In this document: positions 36,321 through 49,851 of the stretch, piece after piece
Numbering within the stretch: position 1 is the stretch's first letter
Layout of the letters: each line of letters begins with the position of its first letter
Source: Rotaria macrura
Lineage: Eukaryota > Rotifera > Eurotatoria > Philodinida > Philodinidae
DNA: 64,000 bases
Reading direction: 5' to 3'
Assembly (NCBI GenBank): GCA_900239685.1
Contig: OENT01000015.1
Location: 124,001-188,000 of the forward strand
Translations under genes and position numbers: made by a program
The notes under the pieces: generated by a model
Database searches by the model: none
Seen by the model: the letters and a program-made list of their open reading frames with translations, nothing else
What the model was told of the DNA's origin: nothing

Positions 36321-39300
36321 ATGGCTCATTCAACAGCATCTACACCAACTATTCGACATATATTAATTACTGGCCAGCCAGGTCTGTTTAATTTTCTTAT
36401 AAGTTATGCTGATCATGAACAGATCTTTATTTGAAAAACAATAGAAGCATAAGTATACTTAGGAATAGTCATTAGCTGCTACAAACTCCGAAAATTTTCC
36501 AATAAAAAACGCGCACCTATGTTCACAGGTGTCTTCTAAACTCTATCACTGAGGAAACTGAATAGCATTTAGTTGAAAAAGCAAAAATTTTGTAAATTCA
36601 CAAATAGCTACCACCAGAGGTTATGCAAATTTTTCACATCAATCATGTGTAAAACAAAATGGAATAAAATTGAAAAGAAATCCAACGAGAAAAGTATGAT
36701 GGGACTTCTGCGAATGGGACAGCTGGAATTTTTTATGAAAATTAATAATAAGAGGGGAAATTCAATTAAACCTAACCATCTTACATGAGGTAATTTTCCA
36801 CATGATAACCAACGTACTATAGGTAATGTTGGATTGAGAAAAAGTTCATAAAAGATTGAAGAATATGATAAATCTATATCACATAGTTCTCATAAACATA
36901 AAATCATGACTGTTCTAACTATTTAAGAAATAAAAGACACGACTTATTCATGTCACCAGTTATACTAAGTCAAATCGATGCTGTGTAAGTATTCTCTAAA
37001 GCAAAACATTGCCATTCGAAATTCTTCAATGAACGAATATTTGATAGATGATCATGAAATTGGAATGAAGTGATGTACACTGAGTTATACTGAAAATAAT
37101 TACAACTCTTACGTGTAAAATAAACACTGTACGTAGTGGATTATAAAGATTACAATTGTAACAGTACATTGAAAAGTAATATAGCATGAAGTCGTACCTT
37201 CATGGAATGGTTCATCTTTTTATTCATAAGATCTATTGACGACCATTTCGAGTAAGAAAATTTTTCTTTCATCAGCAGTATGCTGAAAATTTCATCGAAA
37301 CATTATATTAGACAACTACTATTATGTGTGTGTCAGATGTTTGATATAGTACTAATTTAATGTAGCATTTAGTATATAGTCAGTAATATTGAATTAAAAA
37401 AGTTCGAAGCGAAGAACTTTGAAAATTCAGAGTTGTGCCATCATTACTGCGTTTCGTCATACAAAAACAGCTTTGAATATTTTTAGAAAAATGATTGATA
37501 GATATTAAATTTTATTACAGAAAATAAAACGTGAACATATATGGATGTCAATAGAAGAACATTCTGATTCTCAACAAAAGAATTTGAGTAATGAGCAAAT
37601 GAGTGAATAGTTCGAGCTACAATTTATGTGTCTAAGGTTCTTCTTGGATTCTTTTACATTTATTTTGCAAGTCCTTCTGAAGAAAGTTACTTTTATCTGT
37701 TAAAAATCCAATAGCTTCGAGTTGATACTTTTTTATTTACAAATATTAAACGATTTCTATCATTTCGAACAAATTTTCTAGAATCTTATTTGAGAATACT
37801 ATATTAATATATTTATAGATTTATTGATTTTTATCCTGAAGATTAAATAAGCCCATAATGGAGTGAGATCCAAAAGTTATACCTTTTGATGTAGCTACGT
37901 AGTTATCATTCGCAATGCTGGCATGTTTTTCATTAATTGTATGTATTCCATTGATTAATTAATATAGACGTGTGTAGTTATTTATTTGTTCCGAATGATA
38001 CTTTACCAACAAATGATGAGATGAAATCCAAGACACATTTATTCTTAGCCAAGAAAAGATGATTCATTTTAGCATTGAGAGTTACCTATATACATAATAA
38101 CATAGATTCGACATGGTTTCAGATTTCGTCTCTTCTACATTGAATTTTATCAAAGATAAATTTAATGATCAGGATCACGATAGAATAGTAAATATTTTTC
38201 ATTTTGATTTGTTTCTCATGAAATTCTTGTTTTAAATCTGCTTAGTAATTTACGACTGAAATATTATGCTTCGGTCAAGAGAAGATGCAATTTTAATGCT
38301 AAACAATTTGAGACGAAAACGACTTTTACAGTTGTCCGAAGATGATATTTAATTTGAATAAAAATCAATTTTCAAGAAACAAAATCTGACATTTAACTAT
38401 CGAACAGAAGTTAAAAACGGTCATAATTTCAGCTTTCGTACACGGCGGCTATGTAAGAATACTACATGCACATATTTCAAAAACATTGCCAGTGAATGAT
38501 ACGACCTCGTTTCAACTGTTAAAATTAAAGGAAAAATACAATGAAGAGCGCGTCTATGTAACAGTCATGGATTGAAATCTAAAAAACTTGTCTGTTTTTA
38601 TTGAAACAACTAAATACATGACAAATAGTTGATTTCTCGACGTAAAAATTAAACTTTAGCTGAACCGTTTGTGTTCATTGGAAAGGAAAAATGTATCTAA
38701 CTTGATGAAAGATTCCCGAATCTGCATGTATTCGAGTCGACTGTAAGAATCATACGATCAAGGTGTAGTGAATTCTTTAGAGAAGTTTCTAGAAAATTGT
38801 GTTCAGTTAATTGATGGTTAGGCGTTTGTCAAAACTTCAGTCGGATTGTTTGAAGTACTATATTTTATAGTCTCTAAAATCGAATTATATCGTTTTTTTC
38901 TCATCTGTATAGCTACAAAAGAAATAGTTACTAATATAAGACTTAATCATCAACATTGACTTTATAGATAATAATAAATAACTGTAACTCAAAACTGAAT
39001 AAAGAAGAAACGATTGACTCATAGAAGCTTTGCTTACCATGAGTGAAATTAAAGACAAAGTCAATGGATCCGATCCTTTTTTCTACTAAATGAAAAATCT
39101 TGTTGTATTTACGAAGTGCAAGAGAATTTCTGTTCGTGACATGAGATACATTCTTCGTAAAATTTGTGTATATAACCTTGAAAGATTTTCCTCATATATC
39201 GTAGTCGAAATAAACTTAGTTGAAGAGTTTGTTTTTACCGTTGTAACTATATTTACGATTAACAGCTACAAAAATGAATGTTTCCGATTCACGAGACAAT

Positions 39301-42300
39301 AGAAAGAATATGATAGATTACGAGCATAGTAAGAACGAAAGATATTGATCGCGAGTTTCTCATTATCAATTAAAAACAAGCACTATCCATTTCATAGAAT
39401 AAGAAGAAGAGAAAAACCTTGAACAGATATAAATAGGAGTTTTTTTTTATTCCATATATTTAAAATACTTAATATAGCTAATGTAACATGATCAATGTTG
39501 GTTAAGAATATAATAGATAAGATATCTGAAAACGCAGTAAAGATACGCCACACTATACGACGTATAATAAGGTGATTGATTAACTCTCATATTCACAAAC
39601 ATAGCACACAGGAAAATATGAAGTCTTAAAACACGCCCGAAATATCTAAATAACGAGACGCAAATTTACAATTAATATCATTTTTCTCATTTAATAAATC
39701 TGAACGATATTGCTCGACTATTGATCTTCTTGTAATAGTAATACTTTAACCATATGAGTCTGTATATATATATATATACATTCAAATTTACTCGATGCGA
39801 TATTTATAATCCATAATATTCTTTAAAAAGACGTCTAAGATTATCAAAGTAAAAGTAGAAATAAAATCTAATTAATTACTTGTGTTTCTTCAATTTTGAC
39901 TAATCTGTGAGAATTTTAGAAATATTATTCGAATTCTATGCTTTTTTAAAAAGTTTTAAAGATATTTTATAGGTAAGAAGGACAATCCGAATTTCAATTA
40001 GATTCATAATTTCGATGACTTCTTCGTCACTCTTGAGTAAACCACACTTATTCTTGAATGTGAAATTCGTCATGGTTTTACTTACTTGCACAATATCTTA
40101 GTGTTGAGCAGGATGACATAACACAAAAAGATATAGGATTTCTCTATTGGTATAATGACAATCATATATCATTGATAAATTTCGAGATCTTGAGAATCTC
40201 CCTCTACATTATCAACATTGTAGAGTTAAAATATTAACGAAGTACTTAATAAGTCGAATCAGAAAGCACTGTCTAAGGGTTTTAATTTCATTGGAACCAC
40301 AGTAGCACGATTTACACTTCGTAGTAAAAGAGACTCTGTTTTATTCCATGAAAAGTTGAACTCAGATAAGAAAATAACCGAGCATTACAAAGATACAGTA
40401 TTGTATGAACAATTGATGCTAAAACTTCAGTAAACACGATTCCCCATATGAAACGATATGATCGAAAGTTAAAATTAGCTGTAATTTCATAAGCAGTTCG
40501 ATTTGAATGAAAGCATCACGTAACAGTTGAGTTACGTCGTGGAAATATCTATTTTCATCGAGGACTCTGTATGAAATGACAGACATTTTTTTTAAATCTC
40601 GAACAATTGAATAATGAATTGTTGGTAATGCAATCAAAATAAAATTAAAAGTTTTTTAAAAAACTTTGAAAAACGCCATTGATAAAATAAATCATAAAAT
40701 AACTCGGTCAAATAACAAAAGTTCATATTAACAGAAAAATTTATCAGAATAGTATGAGAATGGATGAATCTTCATATGCAACCCAAGCATTTCCAACAGA
40801 TTCTATGGCACCCATACAGGATTCATATGCGAATGTTACTTGTGAAAAAATAACGTTGTTTGGTGTCATAAAACAAATCAGTAAGAAAAACGACAATGGA
40901 GGAAATATACAGTCCGAGCTAAAGAATATTTTAAAGCACAAAATAAATTAGTTTAGCACGCCCATGGTATATTTTAAGGTACTGTTACATGAGTTGATAG
41001 TTATTTTTTTGAATAGTAACATGAACTTTGTTCGATTGTGAAGTTCCATGGATGCTCAACATCAGTCTATGTTCTAAAATATATGGAAGAAAATATAATA
41101 GCTCTGTCATTATCAAGGTTGTCTTATGGTGTCTGTGACATGTGTTTTCATTCCTGTCTATTTCTGATTGACTAACTCAATAAAAAGCAAACCACTTGAT
41201 TCGAATAAACAAGATTGCTGCAGAAGGTCTATTCGTTTTCGAAGAAAATAAATCTGAAAAGTGTCCAATGACTCTGAACCGAAAGAATTCAGACAGATAA
41301 TACAATGCCAGTTTGTACGCTTTTTTAATAACTAAATAGTTTCATATAAAGATCTAATGGTGATATTCTAAAAGCAAACAGTTAAGAAGGGATTGCCATA
41401 AAATATGTGAATATCATACCAAGAGAAACTGAACGAAATCTCAAACATCTTATTCTTGGATCATCTATATTTGATATATTTTAAGGCTACCTCTTCTTAA
41501 GTTGACTATTCAGCATTATTCGATAATAATGAATCACTTAAGACTAGTAATTTTGTTTTGTCTTATAAAATAACAGAAAACTATAGTTGAGTTACAGATT
41601 GAAAAATAACATAAAAGTATCACATGATAACCGCCACAGACTGGATTTTTATGGGTCGATTCAGTAATTAACGTTGACTCATCATTGGTATCTTTATTGT
41701 TAGTACGTTTTGTAAGCATAATTCTTTTATGAGAAATATTTATAAATGAAAAACGAACTATCAATAACGGGTGTGGCAAAAATTTTGTAACATTTGGGAT
41801 TTTGTATTCATATCTAGTGAGGATCGTGACCGAACGTTGATATTTTTTTCTAAAGAACTTTCGTCGAATTCTCTACAAACTTCTATTTGTCTTATTTTAA
41901 AACAATAGAACCGAGCATTTCTATAAGTCACATAGTATGATTATGGAAATCGAGCCTACTTTCCACACATTTTTTTAGTAATTTATTCTTCTCGCGGAAA
42001 CGAATATTTAGTTCTTAAAACATAATTTACCGATAGAAAGTTCTTGAAATCCTTTATAAACACTGTTGCTATGTTCGAAATTATTAAATTTTCATATTTT
42101 CAGTTATGTGCTTGGCCACATTTTGAAAATAGTGCAATTGTCTTGTTTGATTATTACCATTCAAAGGCAATATTCTAGAAATGCCAGTTATGATTAAATC
42201 GCTTTCGTTTTTTTAGTATTCCGTAAAAGATTGATTTCTATTTCTACTCGGAATGCAAATCACGTGCGAAAACTTAATAGTGTCAAGAAGACCGTTTTAG

Positions 42301-45300
42301 TTGTAGCTGACTTTGACAGGTCATCATTTTTAGACAAATATGGAATGTAGGCAAACAGTTATAAATAATTCTAAAAGAGTATTTGATATATACTCAAATA
42401 AAAAATAGAAAGTCTCTTAATTGTCTGTTTATTAGTTGGCGAGATCACTCGAAAAACTATTGAAGAATGCGTGGGAAGTAGGCTCGCTTCACATAATCAC
42501 ACTATGTGACCTATAAAAATGTTTAGTTCTATTGCTTAAAAATAAATCGAATAGAAATTTGTAAAGAATTTGATCGCGCATCTTTTAAAAAGAAAGATCA
42601 ACGTTGTATCACGCTCCTGACCAGGGATGCATGCAAATCCTAAGTATTAAAAGAATTGTGTCGCAGCCGGTAGACGTTAGTCATTGGATATAACAGCACA
42701 TAGTTTGACTTATTTCAAATTAGTATGTCATGATTGTTAACATTTTCTACTTTTCAAGATATCTGTTTCGTCATGCTTGATCAACTGTAATGAAAACTCT
42801 TGAATATGAATAATTCAATGTAGGAAAGTGCAGTATTATGTCATCAATAGTATTGAGTTTATCCTTTCCAATATTCGGCCTTCAGACTATACTAACCATG
42901 ATGAACATACTATTCCTTTTATTTGAAATTTTTCATATTCAAAAGAATAATATGAAGTAAGATTACATAATTGAATTATATTATGAGCATAAAAACTATT
43001 ATTTAATGAAAAAGTATTTCAAAATATCATCTTAATCATAATGTGAAATCTTCAGCTAAACTTATATATACGAAGAACGACAATCAGTTTCAGCAGATCA
43101 GTATTTCCTCTAATAGAATAGCGTTCAAAATGGATTCTGTGTTCACTCGAAATCGTTGATCTTTTCTGAGATAATAGATTGTAAAACAATAATAAATCTT
43201 GATTTCTTAAAGAAATTTATTTAAATTTTTCAAAATTTGATTGTATATTGTAAAATATAATAAAATGCCATGATGAATACGAATACTGACAACTACCATT
43301 ATATTTAATATTAAGAAAATTCTTCTATATGCATTATACTATTAGAATAAATTTCGATTGATCATTATTTAATTGATAAATTCACGAAAACAGATTAAAG
43401 AATATAAGATTTATTTCGACAGGTGTTGGCAAAACAACATTATTACGACGTGCATGTGAATTACTTCTTATGCAAACACAACATATGCCTTGTTATGGTT
43501 TTTACACAGAAGAAATTCGTGGTAATAGTGGTTCACGCATCGGTTTTGATATTGTTACATTAGATGGAAATCTGCGTGCTTCACTTGCACGTACTAAGTA
43601 AGTGAATGTTTATTTCTATTTTACATAGATAGAAATAAATTGGAAACATATATTCACTGTCTGTTAAACTTAATTGCTGCATCATTCTTTTTTATTTCCT
43701 GTTTAGTGAAAAATTGAAATCGACTTCAATCGAGTGATCTCCTGCATAGTATTACTTTGACTTTTAAGCAAATCCATGAAAACATTTTCGAGTCAATCTT
43801 AGGATCTATTTCTGATTGCTTTAATAGTTGATTCGAATAAGTCGTTTTCGTCTTATCTCAATCGTCTGACTATTTTTTCTTTTCCCAAATTGTTTTGATT
43901 CTGACAACTGTTGACTCAAATTTCTTCTGCGATAAATAATGTAATGGCCTTAAAAATGCTATACGTAAGAAGTTATTTTTATCATAACTTTCCTTAGAAT
44001 AATATTCAAAGAACAGCATTCTCTTTACTTCGTTTCTGATATCATGCTTCTCGATCAGATATATATATATATATAAATATGTGTTGGTAAAATAGTATTA
44101 GTCGTCTCATGTTCTATTTATGAGACTATCAGAGATAAACTTTGTAATGAATTGTCATTCTTATCTTCAAGAAAATATTGAAAAATGAGTTACTTAATTT
44201 ATATCTGTGGAAATGCCTTTTCTATACATGACTCTCGTATTTGAAGTCAAAAACAAGAGTATCATTTGACCAATCTACTCTTTTTGCGCTATTATAATCA
44301 TGCACGAATTGTCTCGAGTAGTTCAAAATAGCAGTGTAATTGTTAGTGTCCTTCATTATGCACATCAGTTTGAAGTTTAATGTTTAAATGAACTAATCTA
44401 GAACAAAATACTAGATTCAGTTCCATTTGACACGAATTTGTTTGCTGATATACATAATCAGTTCTATTATTGTCGATATGGTAATGAGTTTTTTATTCAG
44501 ACTATTAAGACAACTGAAAACATTTACAGTCATGCATTATTTATGCAAATAAGATATCTCTTTGATCTTGTAGTGCTTTCAGTAATGACCTATCCAATAA
44601 TAGAATACGGGAAACAATACGAGAATAAATATCGCTGACTGTCGCATCGTTCTTCCTAATATTCTGAATGGGTTAAAAGAATCTTGTATATTTAACGTAG
44701 TATATAAGAAAATATGAGCTGTCATTTAGCGAAAAGCCGATCCTTCTAGCTTTTATCTAATTGTTTTTTGTTGAACTCTTGAAAATTAACTACTGATTTT
44801 ATCATTTTGAAAAATATTTTAATAATGTACATACAGGATATAAAAACAACAACATAATCCATTGTTACAAGTATTTGTGACTTATGAATTTCTTCAATAG
44901 AAAATAGATATTTCTTTCTAAGATTTTCATACTGTGAGCTATCAAGATTCGATCAACTAACAACAATCGTTGAATACTATGAACTTTTACGAAAAACATA
45001 TCTCCTTTTCAGATTCTATTCAAGTCTATACTATAGCTCCAATTAGATTCCTCTGAGACTAAATCCAAACCTAAAATGTATCCGAGGCTATGCTCTATTG
45101 ATGAAGAACTATGAGTATTTTGATGAAATTCTTATTGAGAATAAAGCACTTTCGGAAAACTCGAAGCAATATATGAAGCAGAAATACTGTGTCAGGGCTG
45201 ATTTAATAATCATTATATTATTCTAAAAGTAGCAACAAAACGAGCACGTTTCTTTCGAAATAGTCTATGTCAAAAAACAAAATGTTGAATAACCAAAACG

Positions 45301-46073
45301 AAATACACACAGTAATTGAGTCTATTCGAACGTTAAATATTTCGAGAAAAATATTTTCATTCCTGATGAATCTATTAAAACTATTTAATGAATAACATAT
45401 CTGTTTGTAGAGAACATTCTTTTCTAAATACGTATTACTTCAAGTTTACCGAACCCCCCCCCCCTCCTGTTGGTCATCATAACCTCATTAAGACGAGCAT
45501 AGTTCTTCGTTACACGAATGTTACTTCAAATCCTTTCAATTTCCTTGAAAGTTCGTAAGTATTTTAATTTCAGTGAATACACAACATCAAGATCATCGTT
45601 GTTACCACGTGTTGGACAATACAATGTATTTATTGATGAATTCGAACGTATTGCTCTATCGTTATTTACAGTAAATATGTTTGTTTATTAATGAAGCATA
45701 GATGAATGCAGAACTATCGTCTTCTTTCTACTTATATTGTCTAGAATATTCAAACACCATGTGTTTGTTTTATTGATGAAATAGGTAAAATGGAATTACT
45801 ATCAAATAAATTCAAAAATTTAATTCAAACATTAATTGAACGTCCAAATTTAATTCTTATTGCTACAATACCAATCAAATCTTTAGCATTTGTCGATAGA
45901 ATTCGTTCACGAAAAGATTGTCACTTAATCACAGTATGTTTCAATTAGGAAGAAAAAGGAAATGTCGACTCATTTACAAATCAATTTAGATCACACACGA
46001 TAATCGATCTGGTTCAATGGTACAAAATGAATTGATGGCATACATTGAGACACTGACAAAAAATATTACATAA
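36321..46073 (+). CDS. NTPCR: Cancer-related nucleoside-triphosphatase (THEP1 family P-loop NTPase)
   Basis: Soluble NTPase of the THEP1/NTPCR family that hydrolyses ATP, GTP and other nucleoside triphosphates. Five exons, 36321-36381, 43423-43597, 45574-45670, 45745-45933 and 45990-46073, sum to 606 nt, or 201 residues (human protein 190). Walker A is GQPGVGKT (residues 18-25), with Gly21 split by intron 1. Other landmarks: CYGFYTEEIR and GSRIGFDIVTLDG after the P-loop, PRVGQYNVFIDEFERIAL, the Walker B region CVCFIDEIGKMEL (117-129, with Asp122 and Glu123), and IATIP plus IRSRKDCHLITIT near the end. All line up with human NTPCR in order. Intron 1 is 7041 bases and intron 2 is 1976, against typical local introns of 50-120. 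The next gene starts 208 bases downstream on the same strand. Confidence 0.95.
37521..37610 (+). pseudogene. Exon-like relic inside NTPCR intron 1
   Basis: Directly after a good acceptor (TTTTATTACAG ending 37520) comes a 29-codon frame reading KIKREHIWMSIEEHSDSQQK and on to a TAG. It looks like the last exon of some gene. Splicing it to NTPCR exon 1 (phase 1) would hit a stop within five codons, so it is not an alternative NTPCR exon. Family unknown. Confidence 0.25.
38266..38575 (+). pseudogene. Two coding-like relics inside NTPCR intron 1
   Basis: 38266-38352 reads 28 codons from an ATG (MLRSREDAILMLNNLRRKRL and on). 38390-38575 reads 61 codons from after a stop, including EQKLKTVIISAFVHGGYVRI and LKEKYNEERVYVTVMD, in a different frame. 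Both end in stops. The amino-acid composition suggests former coding sequence broken by a frameshift. Not recognised. Confidence 0.3.
43598..45573. other. 2-kb NTPCR intron 2
   Basis: AT-rich. A TA repeat lies at 44060-44075 and a run of C residues at about 45450-45463. The 66-codon stretch 44438-44638 lacks coding character. Confidence 0.4.
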
Positions 46074-46131
46074 ATTTTTATGTTTTGAAAGGCTTTCGCG
46101 TTCTTTTTTGAAGTTATTTGAACTGAAAACA

Positions 46132-46146
46132 AATAAAATAAATAAA
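46132..46146 (+). promoter_or_regulatory. Candidate NTPCR polyadenylation signals
   Basis: Two AATAAA hexamers (46132-46137, 46141-46146), 59 and 68 bases after the NTPCR stop and before the next gene at 46282. Confidence 0.45.
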
Positions 46147-46281
46147 GAGAAACTGTTTTCATACATGAAGTTTCATAATTCCATTTCCATTTATCATTTT
46201 TTGTCCTTCTCGGTAAATTTCTATTCATTACAAAACATTTTGAAAAAGTACTTTTCACAGTAAGTACAAAAAACAGAAGAA

Positions 46282-49049
46282 ATGTCTTCGATGAATTATT
46301 CTTCCATTGGACAAGATTTGGATGTAATCAAAGTAAGACTAGATTTTGGATCTGTTCTATATAATTCATTGTGAACTTTCCTCAGCTGCATGTTCAAAAT
46401 GACGAGTTACTTGCAAAAGCAAAACATTCCGAAGCTGGTATTGATCACTATAAGAGACAGAGAGAAAAAACAGTATTCCTATCCTGATTTGTATTCTTCT
46501 GATTAGTTGCTCATGGCAATTTTTTCGTACCTAATTGGGTAGTTGTTTTGTTGATTGTTATTTCACTACTTACAATATTCGGTGCCGCATTTTCAATCGG
46601 TTTCATTATGTCGAATTCAACAGGTGGATTTATTATGAAACGAAATAATTACTGAATTAATTTCATTTCATTTTGTCTTTTAGGATCATCTCAATCAGCA
46701 AAATCTTACAATCAAAGTTGTACAGTTTTAAGCGAAGAATGTGATAGTACACAAGGATTATATTGTCCGTCAGGTTTATGTATATGTAAGTTTTACAAAA
46801 AATATCGTCTCTTTTTTTTTCATTTGAATTTTAGTGATATTTTTTTTCTGAAAATTTTACATCTTAGGTGAATTACAGAGTACCACTTATAATGGCAGTA
46901 GTTGTGTTTGTTCGAATTCAACACATAGTTCTCCTCAAGGATGCGGTCTGTATTTTAATTTATTTTTGTTTTAGTTTTTATTTAATTTATCTATTTCATT
47001 AGTTCCTGATGCTTCATATGGTCAATCATGCAGTCCTCCGTCAATAAACTGTATTTCGAATTTTGTATGCGGTTCATCAGGTGTATGTGCATGCGATGAA
47101 ACGACACAATTCTTCAATGGATCATCTTGTGTAACACAATATTCATTTAATCAAACATGTTCAGAAACAGTTCAATGTTCAAATACTTCAGATTTGTATT
47201 GTTCATCGTACGTAACATGAAACATGATTGAAAAAGATTGTTTGAAGTATACAAGTATGAATTGAGATCGTCGTTCACAGATTGTGACGTATGCTATGCC
47301 TGGAACATCAAAGATGTTGGCGAAATAAAGTTTATGATTAATAGCTATTGAATTTCTGTAATATAAAATAATACTATACTATAGAATAATGTTTCACAAA
47401 CCGAAGAATAGAGGAATTTATGTCTGATCAATAAGAGCAGCTGTTTCATAGTTCTATCTATTAGATTTCCATACAAGTTGCGCTAATAGTTTTTTTGTCA
47501 AATGAATGTACGAATAATAAATCGAAAGGGAACTTCATTTTCATTTAGAAGTCTGTGTTCATGTATATCAAGTTACTATTGGAACGGAACGGGTTGTAGT
47601 AAGATTTGACATCTCTTGTTTATTTTCCTTTTAAAAATTCTTGCTTTTGTATTTTTTCTCTTATTTGAGCACCGAAAATCCTCGGTTGGCAAACATGTAA
47701 TAATATATCAGGAGGGGCCACAGCTTTACCATGTGATAGTACGTTAAATCTTTATTGTTACTCAAATAACACATGTCAATGTCCGAATACTATGTTTTGG
47801 GATATTAATTATCAACAATGTGGTATGAAAACATGAGAAATCTGTTTTTAGTGAATTCTTTCATATGTCTATTTCTATATAGAAACCAAGCGCCTCTATG
47901 GAGACATTTGCAATGCTGATTTTTATTGTAATGAAACGTTAAATTTTATTTGTCCATCGGTATCAGGTAAAGAAACGATATGCTAATATCTACTTTTTTC
48001 ATTTATTTATTGAATTTATTTCCGTATTCCTTGCAGGAACATGTAATTGCCCATCTTGGAGTAATGATTTAACATGCGATTGCAAACCAAATTGGTTTTA
48101 TGATGGACTGCAATGCGGTAAATGTCTATAGTTTTGTCTCAGTCAAATTTTGAATTTGAACAGGCATACTTAGGATTAGACCAGAAATAAATCGATTACG
48201 TCTATGACGAGTGGTCTCAACGAAAAAACGTTTTCTTAGTTCAACATTCGAATTATTACATTTTATATCATGAATTATTGTTTCTATCGAACAGTTGCAT
48301 AGATTATTTTGCTATCATGCTTACTTACAGGATAATTTTACTTATGAAAATTCAGTCGAGATCAGCATGTATGGAAGAGTGTATATGAATTTTCATAGAG
48401 AATACAATCATTGTAGCATGCTAAATTTATGCGTATAGGTCACTGAGCGGATGCGCGTGCAATTGTTAACGGAAATTTTTCATATAACAATCTCATCACA
48501 CAAGAGCATGCATTTATTCTATACCTTTTTATCATCGTTAACTAAAATCTGTAAATTCAGATCATATGAACAAGAAATTATTCGATAGAAATAACACTAT
48601 GTGAACAAATAGTTTATGATATAATCGAAAGAAACTCATTTTCGTTCAGACTGATTTGTTTAATTTACTTTAATTAGAAACTAATGATATTTGAAAAAGT
48701 TCAGAATTCGATTGAAATTATAGTATGACGGTAATTCATATACAAATAAATAAATAAACATATATATATATTCGTATGAAATTTGCATAACTTTCTTGTT
48801 CAAATATTATTTAGTTCAGAGAAGGAGTATTAATGGAACATGTCCTGGCACTTATGCATGCGACATAAACACACCACTCGTCTGCTATACAGGCCTTTGT
48901 GTTTGGTTTGTCATGTTTTCTTTTCGTATTGTTTATATCTTTTATTCTTATTCTTTCTTAGTCCAACACCAACAACATGGAGTGGTTCTAATTGTACATG
49001 TACTACAGGCAATACTTGGACTGGTACTACTTGTGTCGCTTCTGGATAA
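46282..49049 (+). CDS. Cys-rich (EB-like) type II membrane protein
   Basis: Twelve exons: 46282-46332, 46386-46437, 46507-46623, 46684-46785, 46868-46945, 47003-47207, 47549-47598, 47670-47822, 47883-47966, 48037-48117, 48815-48905, 48962-49049. They sum to 1152 nt, or 383 residues. A cytosolic N terminus of about 44 residues is followed by one membrane span (about 45-69, WVVVLLIVISLLTIFGAAFS). Everything after it is an ectodomain of repeated Cys modules of the form C-x(6)-C-x(5-8)-YC-x(4-6)-LC-x-C, for example SCTVLSEECDSTQGLYCPSG. Many Asn-x-Ser/Thr sites are present. The modules resemble EB or EGF-like domains seen in nematode and rotifer surface proteins. No ligand can be proposed. An acceptor-like TTTTCACAG lies about 20 bases upstream of the ATG. 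Confidence 0.8.
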
Positions 49050-49507
49050 ATATAATCAAGATAATAGTACATATACGCCTACTATTGCATTAAAGATTGA
49101 ATAATAATAGACTTTTTTTTCTGTATTTTCTTTTCTAATATGAAAATTCCGATAATGATGTCTTGTTAATCTCTTGTCAATGCACTTATATTGAGTGATA
49201 ACCGCACGAATACACATTCATGTGTATTTTTTTACTTCTTTTTTTCATTCATTGCTAAAAAGAACAATGACAAGCAAGCCAAAAGTCATTAAAAAGCCTA
49301 ATGAAACTAGAAAAAACAGGAAAATTCGATGAGTTGTTGTCAGCAGTTTTTCTTGCCATCAATATCATTGAGAGGCTACATCGACAGCCAAACAAGACGA
49401 GGCCGACGACAAAAGAAGTGCCGTTGGTTTTTCCTTGGTTTTTTTTCTTCTATCAGTCTCTAAATTATTTATTTATTTGTTTTATTTTCTTTTTGTTTTG
49501 TTGCTGC

Positions 49508-49509
49508 TC

Positions 49510-49554
<45 letters not shown>
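49508..49554 (+). repeat. (TTA)n microsatellite
   Basis: About 15 uninterrupted TTA/ATT units. Confidence 0.95.
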
Positions 49555-49556
<2 letters not shown>

Positions 49557-49828
49557 TCTAATGATTTCTCATCGGTAATGCGGATTCCATTATCATTCTG
49601 TAGTATGTTGTTCATAGAATGTGCCTTCGAAAGAAACAAAACAAGAAAAAGAAAGTAAAGGATCGAGTTCTTTTTCTCTTTTTTTTTCTATGAGTAGGCG
49701 CATGTCTAAATGAAGCTAAGAGTGAAAAACGAGATGCTACAAACACACCGGCAACAGAACCAACCGACTGTTATAAGTCGCTATGATGAGCTAAGAACTA
49801 ACAAGTGCATCGTAAAGATGTAGGAAAA

Positions 49829-49851
49829 GAGAGAGAGAGAGAGAGAGAGAG
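49829..49851 (+). repeat. (GA)n microsatellite
   Basis: About 11 GA units. A further GA/TA cluster follows at 50021-50090. Confidence 0.9.

Larger units (their letters stand above)
36382..43422. other. 7-kb NTPCR intron 1
   Basis: Mostly AT-rich sequence with no intact gene on either strand. It contains coding-like relics at 37521-37610, 38266-38352 and 38390-38575 (see those entries) and several open stretches (39090-39302, 40754-40951, 41534-41779 on the minus strand) that I cannot distinguish from chance. A TA repeat lies at 39763-39778. Confidence 0.5.

Noticed and set aside
40744..40951. Overlapping 65-codon frames on both strands in NTPCR intron 1
   Set aside because: Both strands open over the same bases, no motif, no splice context; cannot be told from chance.
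45449..45463. Poly-C run in NTPCR intron 2
   Set aside because: A simple homopolymer; no i-motif partner or regulatory context can be argued from one run.
49301..49555. 84-codon frame ending in many Tyr residues
   Set aside because: The C-terminal half is the translation of the TTA microsatellite; the rest has no homology or splice context.
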